A stretch of DNA of 64,000 nucleotides, from assembly GCA_021613375.1 (NCBI GenBank), contig CM038706.1, forward strand, positions 23,887,366-23,951,365. Direction: 5' to 3'. The DNA is from Megaleporinus macrocephalus. Its lineage: Eukaryota; Chordata; Actinopteri; Characiformes; Anostomidae. The first letter of the stretch is position 1; the number at the start of each line of letters is the position of its first letter. The position numbers were made by a program, and so were the translations under genes. The notes beneath the pieces were generated by a model that saw only the letters and a list, made by a program, of their open reading frames with translations, was not told the DNA's origin and made no database searches. Positions 1-60,951 of the stretch are shown piece by piece.

Positions 1-750
1 GTGAAAATTGCTGAACTATTCCTTTAAGTGTATTTGCGGTTGTTGGCTGTGTTTATTAAAATGTAGGTGCTTGAAAGGTGTTCTAAAGATAGTTAGTGGG
101 ATAATATCACTTACTCTCTCTCCTCTCGAGTAGCATAATCTGGGCTCATGTTTTGCACAAACGTGAGGCTCATAAATCAAGCAGGACACCCGGCACGGGG
201 GCAGATGTTGTTATAGCAATACCCCACTAAGACTGCTGTGTATAATCTCAGCAAATGTTAATCGTTCATGGCCGCCTCCGAGTGCTGCATTGTGTTCAGT
301 GCGAGAAGGAGTTTACTGGGTGGTGTGGGGGAGGGGAGGAGAGTGCTGTCCAAACTGAGACTCTGAGATAGGGAGTAAGAGATAGATATGCAGCCTCAGG
401 AAAATTGCTGGAGAGCTGCCTTGGATCGTAAGCGCTTTGTTTGTGCCGCTTGTTCTTGAAAAGCCTTCTGCTCATGCTGAGCGAAAGCGTCTGCCCGTCT
501 GGTGTTTGGTATGATGAGACAGAGTGATGGTCTTACAGAGCGTTTTAGCTCGTTGTTCTGGTTCCTGGTTAAACGGTGTTCTGTTACATATTTCACGTTT
601 ACCACGTACAGCGTCAGGGACGTGTGAGGTAGCCTGAGGTCCTCTGGCTGGACAGCTTTCAGCTTGAGGGTCAGGAAGCTGTGCTTAATTATTTTCCCCT
701 AAACAGCTGTAGGTTTGAGCAGCTGAGTGTGGCCTCCTTTTTCCAGAGCG

Positions 751-769
751 GGAGAGAAAGAGAGAGAGG

Positions 770-806
<37 letters not shown>
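751..806. repeat. (GA)n microsatellite
   Basis: A purine-only tract of GA dinucleotides with a few interruptions, about 55 bp long, in the CEP170 5' flank. It is read directly from the sequence. Confidence 0.9.
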
Positions 807-810
<4 letters not shown>

Positions 811-1319
811 GCGTGCGTGCATGAAGTCTACATCACTTCCTGCTGCATCTGGCAGTGATCAGAGCGGGAGAGGAGCAAGGAGCTGGAATGTTACAAATCT
901 GAGCGCCGTCTAACGGCTCTGCCTGTCGGCCCGGCCCACTCTGACGCTCTGAAATTTCAAACTTAAACAAGATTCTGTGGTACGACAGCAAAGACCTCCT
1001 TAAGAGACTTGGTATAATCAGATTTCTCTTTAACAAAAACAAAAGCGAATTTGTAGACAGAGTCAGAATGCAATAATAATATATAATATATTTATAATAT
1101 ATAAATTAATCTCACTCTCAGATGCTACATTCTTGTTTGATTTGCTATACATTCAGTTTGAAGTAAAAATAAATATATATATATATAATATATGTGACAT
1201 GTAGGCTTGTTTTGATTGCAGGAAAAGAAATAAATATAGTTAACAATTTATATTCATTGTAACATTAATAACACAAGCTTGAAGTAGCTCAATGGGCTGT
1301 TTACTTATCTTTATCAAGT

Positions 1320-1622
1320 GCGCATGCGAGTCTCTGTGACCCTCTGCGGCTCACTTACCCGTTGCTAGTTGTGTTTTGTGTGTACTGATTGTGCCTATCA
1401 GCAGAGGTTTTTTGTATATTCCCACACTGTACTCTACGGAGCTTAGTTTGGGGGTTTTGACTTTTTTATCCTCTCCTCTTCCCATTTTTCCTGTCTTCCT
1501 GTCCTGTCCCACTCTCCCTATACCTTGTATCTGTATGTAACAGACGGGTTGATGATAATTTCGCCGGTTCTTGTACTTGTGACTGTGTAATAAAGGCCCT
1601 CATTGATTAATTGATTGATTTT
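1320..1622 (+). mobile_element. Truncated non-LTR retrotransposon 3' tail (probable)
   Basis: A T/C-rich stretch is followed by an AATAAAGGCC-type end and then short ATTG-type repeats (ATTGATTAATTGATTGATT). That layout is typical of the 3' end of 5'-truncated fish LINEs on the plus strand. No reverse-transcriptase reading frame is present. The family assignment is not possible without a repeat library, and the left boundary is approximate. Confidence 0.45.
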
Positions 1623-2077
1623 GCAGCTAACAAGAAGTCACAAGCTTTACACAGAAACAACCAAAACTTATATTTTCCCCTCGAGACATCAATAGAAGAG
1701 TAAACCACTTTATATATCTGCTTCTGTTCTTCTCAAGCCAACTCAATTAAAATGCATTCATCTCACATTATGCTTGTTGTGACACAATATGAAAATGACT
1801 GTCCTCAAAATAGATAATTGTGTTAATCTCATATAACTGTAATGATGTTATTATGTAATTATGCTATTATACTTGTATTAGGCTATCATGTAATAATAGA
1901 GGCAGGTCTAGTAACTGAATGATTTATTTGATTAATGAATATCACTCTTGAGGTTTAACTCTGCATCTCATTCATTTCCGTGTCTTATTTGGGCACCTAG
2001 AAGGTTAAATGAACCATATGTTGTTCAAGTATCTGTTTCCTTCATGTCATTCTTTTTCTTTCTCTCTCTCAGGATGA

Positions 2078-51221
<49,144 letters not shown>

Positions 51222-51932
51222 ACTGAGAAGAACTTCTAAACACATGACTGGAGAAACCTTAGCTTGTACATACTGTATGTATTCCTCCCTCTGTGCCCTC
51301 CAAGATCGCTACGTGGGAAAAGTCCATTTTTCCCCCCTCAAGTGCACCGGCGAAGGTCCCACCTGTGGATTAGCACCTTGACATGCAGCGCATCTAAGTT
51401 AGACGCAGCTGCTGATGACAGCAGGTGAGAGGCCAGCGAGCTGCCACTATGCCTCGGCATTGATGTCAGAACCAACTGTGTATGCCGCATGTGTGAATGC
51501 TCCCATCCACGCGAGCCACAGGTGGACTCTTTTGAACTCTTTCAACTGCAACTCCAGTGCCTGTCTGCTCTCCCCTGTAAGCAAACCCTTCTACTAATGT
51601 CTAGTTCTCACGCTCTTACGTTAATGATCAGACTGATTTTTGCTTCTGGAATTAGATGTCGTGTTTGGTTAGAGGGAGCGTTCTCAACGTACTGTGTGCA
51701 CCGAGTCGGGTGTCTTTGTAAGGTTGATCTTGTCAGATTAACAGTCCTTAAGACCAAAGACTTAGACCAAGACTCTGCAACCTGGCAGGTGAGGAAGTTG
51801 CCTGAGAGATTTGATAGGAAATTGGCTCACTGGAGATTTACAGCACTGTGCAAAAGTCATTTATCAATTGAGTAATGCAATTCATTAAAACGGTTATTTT
51901 TGGGGGTTTTTTTGTCTTGAAAAAGAAAGACA

Positions 51933-52411
51933 CATATCGCCGCTGTCCAAAGAAAAACAAGTAGTGGTAACTTTACAGGAGAGAGCAAAAACGTACATAC
52001 ATTTACAACAAAATAATACATTCACCGGCAGCACGGTGGTGTGCTGGTTAGCACTGTCGCCTCACAGCAAGACGATCCGGGTTGGATTCCCGGTCCAGGT
52101 CATTCTGTGTGGAGTGTGCATGTTCTCCCCGTGCCTAAGTGGGTTTCCTCACACAACTCTAAATTGCCCGTAGGTGTGAGTGCGTGAGTAAGTGTTGGCC
52201 ATGCGATGGACTGGCGAACTGTCCATGGTGTACCCCGCCTTCACCCGATGGCGCTGGGATTGGCTCCAGTCCCCCTGTGATCCCCGACTAGCGGGATTAA
52301 GAAGCGGATAATGGATGGATGGAAATACATTCACGCCAATGTAAAGGGCAGCTGCTGAAAAAATAATATTGCAAATATTAGAGGTTTTTTTTTTGGACGG
52401 TGGCGATACAT
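51933..52411. mobile_element. Middle element of nest (TATCGCTGTCC family)
   Basis: Left end ATATCGCCGCTGTCCAAAGA, right end TTTTTGGACGGTGGCGATA (reverse complement with a few mismatches). Internal phrase ACAGGAGAGAGCAAAAACG matches the copy at 30.7 kb. It is split by a SINE. Without the SINE and its duplicated target it would be about 170 bp. Confidence 0.75.
52015..52334 (+). mobile_element. Innermost element of nest: SINE copy 5 with target duplication
   Basis: The SINE is 52026-52323: head CGGCAGCACGGTGGTGTGCT, box-B-like GGGTTGGATTCCCGG, body GGACTGGCGAACTGTCCATG, tail (TGGA)n. It is flanked by perfect 11-bp target duplications AATACATTCAC at 52015-52025 and 52324-52334. This is the best preserved SINE in the window and the youngest layer. 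Confidence 0.93.
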
Positions 52412-54279
52412 ATATATGTATGTCCACACTTTGCGTTTATTCCAGCTTCCATTTCTTTCAGGGGACTTGCTTTCAGCTTTTCTAAGAAATCTACAGGGAC
52501 ATTTTTCAACACCTCCCAAGTTCAGTCATAGTAGTCAGTTGTATTTCTTGCTTCTCACCCCCAAACACTTTAGAGATGTTACGGCCTGGTTCCTTTATTC
52601 TCTCCCTTCATTACAGACCCTGAAAGGACTGTTTACCTGTTCTCTTTTCTTATGCAAGCAGATCATCTTATTTCTCATTATATCCTGGACGATTTGGCGG
52701 AACCCTTTTGACTGAAGGGTGAAATGAAGGGTGGGCTCTGACTTTTGCACAGTACAGTAAAGCAGAAGTAAAGTACAGTTTTCAACGATAGATGTTGAAC
52801 AGAAGCTGAACCTGAACCAGTTTACCAACGCAAGTACTGCGCAGCACGCTGAGCAACTTAGAAATGACTCTCGAGTCAGTGCACTCAGATGAGCATCACT
52901 GATGGCATTTTTGTTGTTCTTGATCACACAAAGTGCATTTTCTACACTAGTTAAAAATGAGTGTGCGTCAGTGATTTTGGCTGCAGCCAAAAAAAGGAGG
53001 AATCAGTGAAGATCCCATTGATCTTCATGTGCTGAACATTTTAGTTTTAATCTTTCGGATTGAGGGATAGGTACAGTTGTTGAGTACAGGGCTGATGATG
53101 GGGCACATATCATTCATTTTGGTTTATCATATTAGAAGAAGGTGTTGAGAGACGGCACAGTATTACACAACACGTGAAGTGAAATGTCCTATGGCTGTAT
53201 GACTAAACATCTCTCGTTCTCTAATAATGTTCTCCGGCTATGCTGAAATTTACCTGAGCCTTATAGCGAGCAGGCTTTGATGTTTATGCTTGCCTACAAA
53301 AAAGTCTCAGTCGGTCAAATATAAATGAAGCTTTTTAACAGCAGAAACTCAATACACTAACTCAGTACGTTCTCTGTAATCAGAGTGACTTCATGTGCGC
53401 TTAGGGGTAAATAGACACCCCATAATAATCACCGGGCAATTTTTCATTTTCACGGCACGCGAACTAGCCTACTACTCATCTTTTATCATGAAAGAAGGTG
53501 TTCCAGCATAAAGTGTGTGCGTACTGTATTATCTTGCTCCCTCTTCCTCTTGCTGCTTGGCTGTATTTACGTTAAAGGGGGCGGTGGGGAGGGGCGGGTG
53601 TAACCAAACCACTTACCTGGCCTTTCTTTGTGAACCTGTGTGTCGTAGAGAGCGTTTGAGTTCAAGGTATTGCAACTGTAATTAGGAGCTGAAACTATAG
53701 TCAAGATAGGTACAGGACATTAGCTTTTTTGTTTGTCTGTTTGTTTTTTTTAATGTTAGGTAAATGTATGACGTCACTAAGTGCCCGGTTATGGAAAAAG
53801 TAGTTCTTGGGCCTTTTAGGAACGGAAATCATAATGTAGCGTGCTGAAGTTTCATTTTGCACATCCTGGACGGACGTAGGTTAATAATGTTGTGTGTGTT
53901 AACACCCGTACAGGGTATAAGAGGACATAATACCAAAACCATGGCAGTACATCCTACTGTTCTCTCATCACAGGACGCATTTTCAGCGGGGTGACCCCCT
54001 CATACTCTAAAAGAGACCCATCGTTTAAGTTTAAACACTGAACATGTTTTACAGGATGGGAAACGGCAAACGTGTTTGGTACAGTTTTAATGTTTGTTTT
54101 ATTTTTGTCCTTCTTTGATTGTTGATGTTTCTGTATCATATCTTCTTTTTATTTTATTTTGTCACCGTTTTTGATAAACACTTTTATTTATTTTTTGTTC
54201 GTTTATTTTTGTTCAGTGCATTGAATTGCTGCATCACATTTTATGTCTTGTTTTTTAATGGAACCTTTTGCGTACTCTC

Positions 54280-54285
54280 AATAAA
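54280..54285 (+). terminator. cep170: Candidate CEP170 polyadenylation signal AATAAA
   Basis: CTCAATAAAAGAGG, followed 15-45 nt later by a T-rich/GT-rich stretch (TTTCTTCGTTTTTTGTG). It is the first clear AATAAA after the stop codon that is outside a transposon. Confidence 0.55.
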
Positions 54286-54616
54286 AGAGGAGATATTTCT
54301 GGACCTTTATTTGATCTTTCTTCGTTTTTTGTGCATTCGAGCTTTACATAAAGAATTTTGAGCTTTACATAAAGACTATGATTTCAAAACACAAAACTCC
54401 AGCGCACATCAACTGATGGTCTGATGTCATTTCTAAGGTCTCAAAATCTAAAATAATGTATATGATTTTGTCTTACAGTTGCTTTAAAGAAAAAAGATAC
54501 GTCTAAGTAGGAATGCAGAGGTGTCCATTTCATTAGCATTCTGTATATATTACTATTTTCTACATGTAAAGTAAAAAAAAGAATGCATTAATTACTACAC
54601 GGGCATGTTCTAACTA

Positions 54617-55508
54617 CTCACTCGCTGAACTCTTTTAGAAACGCCTCCTTGTTTCACTCATTGTGCATTTTATCAGCCCTGCTTACTGTGAAGGTGCACT
54701 TTGTAGCTCTGCGGTTACAGTCTGTAGTCCATCTGTTTATCTGTGCACTTAGATAGCCCCCTTTCAGGAGTCAGGTCCCTCACATGACCACCACAGAGCA
54801 GGTATTATTTGGGTGGTGGTTTATTCTCGTCCCTGCAGTTAAACCTGCTGTCTTGACCACCTTACACTAAAGGATCGAGATTACTAACTCTAACAGGACT
54901 CCATGATTTTATTCCAACATTGGAAATTTGTCAGCGACAGTAAAATCGCTTGAAAAGTCGTTTGCTGTAAGGTCAGCATTAGTGTGTGTTGCGCTGGTAT
55001 GAGTGGATCAAAATCACTAAAGTGCTGCTGGAGTTTTAAAGCACCTCAGTGTCACTGCTGGCCTGAGAACAGTCCACCAACCAGCAACATCCAGCCAACA
55101 GTGTCCTGTGGGCTGCTTCCTGATAAAAGGCTAGAGGATGACCAACACAAACTGTGCACCAACAGTCTATCTACAAGGTAGACCAATGAGGTAGGAGTAG
55201 ACAGTGAATGGACAAACTCCAGCAGGACTGCTGTGTCTAATCCACTTGTCCCAGCACAACACACACTAACACACCACCACCACATCAGTGTCACTACAGT
55301 GCAGTGCTGAGAATGATCCACCAGCCAAATAATACCTGCTCTTTAGAGGTCCTTACCATGGAAGACCAGGGGGGCTAACAACATTGGCAGAGAAACAGAT
55401 GGACTGAAGGCTGTAACTGTAACACAACAAAGTACACCTATATGGTAGGTGGAGATAATAAAATAATGTAGGTATGAGGAGGTGTTCCTAATAAAGTGTG
55501 TGTATTCA
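54617..55508. mobile_element. Complete palindromic hAT-like element between the convergent genes
   Basis: Left end CACTCGCTGAACTCTTTTAG, right end AGGTGTTCCTAATAAAGTGT: imperfect inverted ends of a common fish repeat. Both arms (TTACAGTCTGTAGTCCATCTG and its partner near 55395-55425) are present, so the 0.9-kb unit is largely palindromic. No transposase. Angel/hAT-N naming is tentative. Confidence 0.7.
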
Positions 55509-55639
55509 CATGGACGATCAATTCATTTTGGGATATAAATTTATGTTACACATGTGGTTACAGCATCAGACACATGAATATGCAATGCACTACATGAGTA
55601 TTAGAAGAGTCTCAAAGAGAACTTGGTAAAAACTATGAT

Positions 55640-55870
55640 GTCCAGTATGTCCAGAAGTATCCAGACAACTCTTCCAATTAATGAATTCAGCTTCTTAAGC
55701 TGTTCTACTGCACATACACAGCTTCTATAACCTCCATAGTAAAGCACTGCCAATAGAATGATACACTCTAGAGCACCTGCATAGGAGCCTCCATGCCCAA
55801 GTGCACCATTCCCACAGTAAAGCGTTGGCTGTTCTCTGGAGTGATGGAGCTTTATCCAAGAGGCTGTGAC
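55640..55870. mobile_element. Unclassified DNA-transposon fragment
   Basis: GTCCAGAAGTATCCAGACAA...ACAGTAAAGCGTTGGCTGTT is the other half of the repeat family seen at 15877-16160 and 60190-60420. Non-coding. It lies at the DYNC2LI1 3' end. Confidence 0.5.
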
Positions 55871-55872
55871 TG

Positions 55873-55878
55873 TTTATT
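55873..55878 (-). terminator. dync2li1: Candidate DYNC2LI1 polyadenylation signal AATAAA
   Basis: Plus-strand TTTATT at 55873-55878 reads AATAAA on the minus strand, about 120 nt after the stop codon. This gives a short 3' UTR. Confidence 0.6.
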
Positions 55879-55996
55879 CTGTTGCTTTCAGAAGAAATGC
55901 TGAATGAACACTGCTGTGGATCATATAGCGTACATGAGTAATATGCATCACTGTTCAGGTTTTGAAATGTTTTTCTTCCCCATTGTGGATTTGGCG

Positions 55997-56059
55997 CTAG
56001 GTCTCCAGAGCCAAGCCCTTCCAGGACTTGGCCTGTTCTCGCTTGTACTGTTCCAACTC
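55997..56059 (-). CDS. dync2li1: DYNC2LI1 coding exon 13, C-terminus (residues 342-361)
   Basis: Encodes [20 protein letters not shown] then TAG at 55999-55997. Matches the human [20 protein letters not shown] tail. Acceptor TCTCTGCAG. Confidence 0.94.
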   Translation of the reverse strand, partial: ELEQYKREQAKSWKGLALET

Positions 56060-59000
56060 CTGCAGAGACAAAGAAGACTATATTAATGTGGAACGATGCT
56101 GTGTACTGTACTTTTCACATACACAAATCCTTCTCACAATCTTTTCCGTCTCAATAAACTCTTTGAACAGATAAACTACATTATATTAACTGTACGTGAC
56201 ATAAATTCCTCACGTTATATGCTAACAAAATTCTGCTCATTTAAAAAGTTACTCAAGCACGCATGTCCAATAACCCTTTAACGATTACAGTGCACTGCGC
56301 TCCCATGTTTCTCACTCTTATTGGCTGACCATGGCAGTAAAATTAAAGCCAGCCAGTGGAAATGAGGAGAACCAGGTGAGGGGGAACGCTCTGAGAGGTT
56401 ACTGCAGATTACTTACTGTTGCTGAATCCTCAGAATTTCAATCTGCAGGATCAGTCAGCAGTTATCATTACACACTGAAACACTGCTGCATGTACGGCCA
56501 CTAAGGTTCAAGTGGGGTCATAATCCAAAGTGCTGACTTGTACTACATTTGTACTTCTTTTTCAAAAGTCTGGGCAAACTGAAAGGCTCTTTAAACTAAA
56601 GACCATGCTAACAGTATCAATTTATGATTCATGATGTTATGATGTGACGAAGGTCAAAGACAGAAAAAAGAGATGTTGGACTATGTGAAAGTAAATTTTA
56701 GAGAATTTCTTTTTAAACCATTAAGGGTGCAATATACAATTGTGCAAACAGCAAATAATTAGTCCTTAATTTTGAAATCCTAAAACACTGTGACAGTATA
56801 ATGACGAAAAGTGCATAAAGAGAATCCCACCTGATCTTTCTGAGCCCTCATAGAGTCTATAAGGGGCTCGCTGTACTGAGGGTCTTTGGCTGGATCCTTC
56901 AGCTCTTTATGCTCTTTGGTGCTCTGAGGAAAGACAGACGAGTGCTTGTGCATTACATACAGCTGCATGATCTTTGTGCCACCTATGTGTCCATGTATCT
57001 CTGTTAAAGTGAGTTTCAGAGTATGTTGGTTTTCTGAAGCGTACCTCTGGAGGGAAAACACGTTCAAAAACCTTCTTCCACAGGTCTAGCGGGTTTCTAG
57101 CATGCAGTGTTCCAATATCAACATCAATGGCTGGCGGGGATCCTGAATCAAAACAGAGAACATTCCTTAAAAACTGCACTGTGTGGTGATAGCAGGAGAT
57201 ATCAAGAGAAGCACTGAGGTACATGCTGCTTAACACTGAATTAAATGAGCATCATGCAGTGCCTTCTATAGCCAGCAGATGGCTCTTTTGCTCTTTACCT
57301 ATCTGACTTAGAGAGTCCATGCCAGCTGGAATTAGGAGAGGTTTGCTGGGGTCTGTAGACATGGACTTCCTATGAATAAAAAAAATATCAGTATCATTAT
57401 AATTTTACATTGCTGGGGGAATATAATATAGATTTTTTTAACATTCATAAAATAATGTGATATGCTGTAATGATCACTGCTGGTTTCTTACCCTTTCTCT
57501 GTTCCGAATGCTAGATGGCTTACAAAGCTCCTTGCCTTAGACATCATGGTCTCTGATTTACTGCTAGTAAACTAGTAGAGCAGAAGGAATTAAACAGAAA
57601 GGAATTCAGAAAACAGAAGGCAGTGAGAAGCAAACCAAATGCAGCACCAGCATCAATTAAACCTAAACAAAAAACATTTAATCTGACTTACGATCAGCGA
57701 TGCACCATAGTAATGTGCCAGGAAACGCAAGGTCTTACAAATCACCTTCCTTTTCTCAGACTCAAAGTCCTGCACAGAAAGACATGGACACAGACTGTGA
57801 AAGTATCTTCAAACAGGCTAAGAAGCCACCTTTGAAAGTCCCCCTGGGAAAACTTGCAGAAGAGCATAATTTAACTATCAATTCATTTCTATAGCAAATG
57901 TAGTAATGTAAATGTATTTAAACATCATATAGTATAATAACATATTATATTATATTATATTATATTATATTATATTATATTATATTATAGTGATACTAAT
58001 AACAATAACAATTTAAACAAAGAAAGAACATTCAACATTTAATTACTAAGGTAATTAGTAAATCATTATTAGACACAACAGAACAGATCAGATGAGGAGT
58101 GACTCTGCTCAGCTGCAAAAAATACAGCTTATCTCTAACTGATGACTGCTATAACTAGCATGTGATGTTAATGCCACCTACAGTTAACAACACTGTGTCT
58201 TTATGATCAAAATCTAACTAAATTATATTTCTAAGGCAACAGGCTTCTTGTCCCTTGTTTTGGTACTTCTTACAACTCATCAAAACAGTAACTGTGTCAA
58301 AATCTGTTGTTATCCCATCACATAAGTAAAAAATAGTAGGTAAAGGACAGTTTTTTACCAGTGCAACACCACCTGGTTTTAAAATGATTGTGTGGTATGA
58401 CATTGTGAGTGTAGGAAAAACAGAAGTGATACATCAGTAGTAATTTTATGCAGTGATACTATCAGGTGGATGATTACCTGAAAGATGTCAAACTTGCTAC
58501 CGATGAGAAGGAGAGGCACGGGGAAGGGGCTGATGAGCTCTCTGTCCTGTTGAATACACATAGTGTTGTGTTAGATTTGGAGAAAGAAAAGAACACACTC
58601 ATTGCTGATATCAGAGGATGCTGATTCTCACCGGGTGATCTTTGGGGAGAATGCGCAGCACTCTGCTTTGGTTTTGCTGCTTGCTGGTTCTGGACTCTCC
58701 TGGCCTTTGCGGCAAGGCACACACTTTTTCCACCTGGTTCAAGGCTGCCTGGAGAAGTTTCTCCATGGTGCCCCACAGAGCACCGGGCTTAGATAAATCC
58801 AGAACCAACACTACTGACACAGAGCTGCATGGAGAGGTGTAAGATTTACTACATGAAAGCCATTATTTGGCAATATCCTGGTTGCTTGTTCATTTAGGGG
58901 TGCAACAATCATCAATAAATAGGACTGATTCTGTCTTCTTAACAGCCCAGCACATTTCTGCTACCTTCTATTAACCAAAGCTTCTATTAACAAATAGAAT

Positions 59001-60862
59001 TACCAGAGGTTGAATAAACCAAACAGGACTTTTTAATCCTTGAACAAAACAATCAGTTGCACTATGAGGAACACATACACAATAATGCACATTTACTGTA
59101 TACTTGCTAAATTTTACATATTGGAAAAAATAAATTAAACTATAAAATTCAAACCTTTGCATACAACTATACTACAACATTTTTGTAAAGGTGTAGCATT
59201 CAAGCAATTCACATCATTAAATTGGAACACAGATCACAAATCAGCCAAAATCAAAATAATAAACTGGCCAATTGCATTTTTGCATCAAAAAGCTGCCCTG
59301 CTCTAATTTTGGCTCATTCTGAACGTGCATCCCTACTACCCATTATTGGTCATATCTATTGTACAAACTTCAAAGACCTTTGCTTAGTATTGTACAAGAT
59401 CAAATGGTAGACTCAGCATCTTTTCTTGTGAGCTCAGAACAGAGTAAGGAAAGCAGAGCCCTGTGTAGGATTAATCCTGTTTTAACTCTGTTTATACAAT
59501 TATGAAAACAAACCCAAAAACACAACCTGAATGCAGGCAGGATAAGACTCACCTCACATTCAGAGGAGTGATGGGAATCTGGACCAGATCCGATAAAGAT
59601 GTGCCCCCTCCCAGCTCCCACAGGTGAGCTATGTCTTTAGGCTGGACAGAATGAGAAAAAGGTCAAGTACAAATTAATTGTATTAGTGCAAAAAGTTACT
59701 GGGATTGCAAACAAATTTGAGAGGATATTTTTTAATACCAAACTATGTCCTTTTGCCCGTCTACCAAACGTATACTCCAAAGCAAGAGTTGGTTTAGGTC
59801 CTTCATCTCTAGAGTCAGTTAAGAAACACATCAGATTAAAAACAGTGATTTAAAAAGAAGACTAAGAAAAAAGCTTAAATATAAGGTTTTTATACATATA
59901 GAACTAAATGTAATTAAAAGTTGTCACTCACCTGTCAAGGCATCTGAGCAATATTGTTGTTTTACCCTAAAAATAACATGTGATATTAATTTTAATCAAT
60001 CAGTATTTATGCATACAGTCTGGCAAAGGTTTAAATAGGATCCCCTATATGAACAAGATCACACTAATCAAAAATCTGAGACCCACAGGATTTCTGTATG
60101 TAATGTTGAGTGTAGTGGGAATAATGAGAAAAACACTGTGTCCAGAGGTTTGCAGGCACTGGTGTTTCTTCAGAGATTAAAAGCATTAAAAGAATTTTCT
60201 CTACTTTGCTGCAGTAACAACCTCCCCTCTTCTGGGAAGGCTTTACACTAGATGTCAGAACATTGCTGTGAGGATCTGACTGCATTCAACATCAGGAGCA
60301 TTGGTGGAGTGAGTTACTGATGATGGATGATTCGTTCTGGATTACAAATGGCACTTCAGCTCATCTGAAATGTTGGAAAAGGTGCCCGGACCCTTTTGGA
60401 AGTATAGTGCATGACCTGTCGGCTTGTGTGAGTTTACCCCAGCTTTACTGCCCATAAACAACACAGTCCTCTCGCACAGGCCAGCGGAATCTTCCTCAGC
60501 ATCATCTTCACCAGTTCTGCTCTCTCTAGTCAAGAGCTCAGCTGCAGCCAAGTCCCACAGCGTGTCTGTACTACACAACAACAAAAAACAAAATACTGAT
60601 CACCAGAGCCAGGTAACCGACATGTTCTTACACACACCATAAAACTGAGACTCAGTTTGCTGGAAAATCCCACCCAAGCGCTCGCTTTCTGAAGTTAGTT
60701 TCTTATTCGAATTGCCCCTTTCACATTAAATAGCCCAAATGTAACCGCAGCACCATGTAAGGTGGTACGGGGAATTCGAATAAGAAGCTAACTTCAGCCA
60801 CGGCTTTCTTCAGGTTTACGCTCAATAACGGGTCCCATGTTCTGAAATATATCTAGCTAACG

Positions 60863-60951
<89 letters not shown>

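Larger units (their letters stand above)
1..2072. other. CEP170 5' flank / 5' UTR intron
   Basis: This region lies upstream of the first coding exon of CEP170 and ends at a good acceptor (pyrimidine tract then AG at 2071-2072). It probably contains the promoter, a non-coding first exon and the following intron. I cannot fix the transcription start. A possible donor (GTAAGC) is at about 428. The stretch also holds a GA microsatellite (751-806) and a retroposon-like tail (about 1320-1622). I see no convincing protein-coding exon here. Confidence 0.5.
51837..52762. mobile_element. Outer element of nest: Tc1-like non-autonomous transposon
   Basis: Terminal inverted repeats: left TACAGCACTGTGCAAAAGTC (from 51838) and right GACTTTTGCACAGTACAGTA, flanked by TA. 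The rest of the core carries AAGAAATCTACAGGGACATT and CAACACCTCCC, also seen near 9740-9830. It is broken by the element at 51933-52411. No transposase frame; the superfamily is inferred from the TA and the repeat type. Confidence 0.75.
51222..54300 (+). other. cep170: CEP170 3' UTR (inferred extent)
   Basis: From the stop codon to the first clear polyadenylation signal. It contains a nested transposon block (51837-52762). The region 53.1-54.3 kb is unique and T-rich, as in long 3' UTRs. The extent is inferred and not shown by transcript data. Confidence 0.5.

Noticed and set aside
54617..55508. Possible gene between the convergent genes (65 and 89 residue frames)
   Set aside because: The whole interval is a palindromic hAT-like repeat, and the frames translate its arms.
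57623..57894. Plus-strand frames of 64-70 residues opposite DYNC2LI1 exon 8
   Set aside because: They are shadows of the minus-strand exon and its intron, with no independent support.
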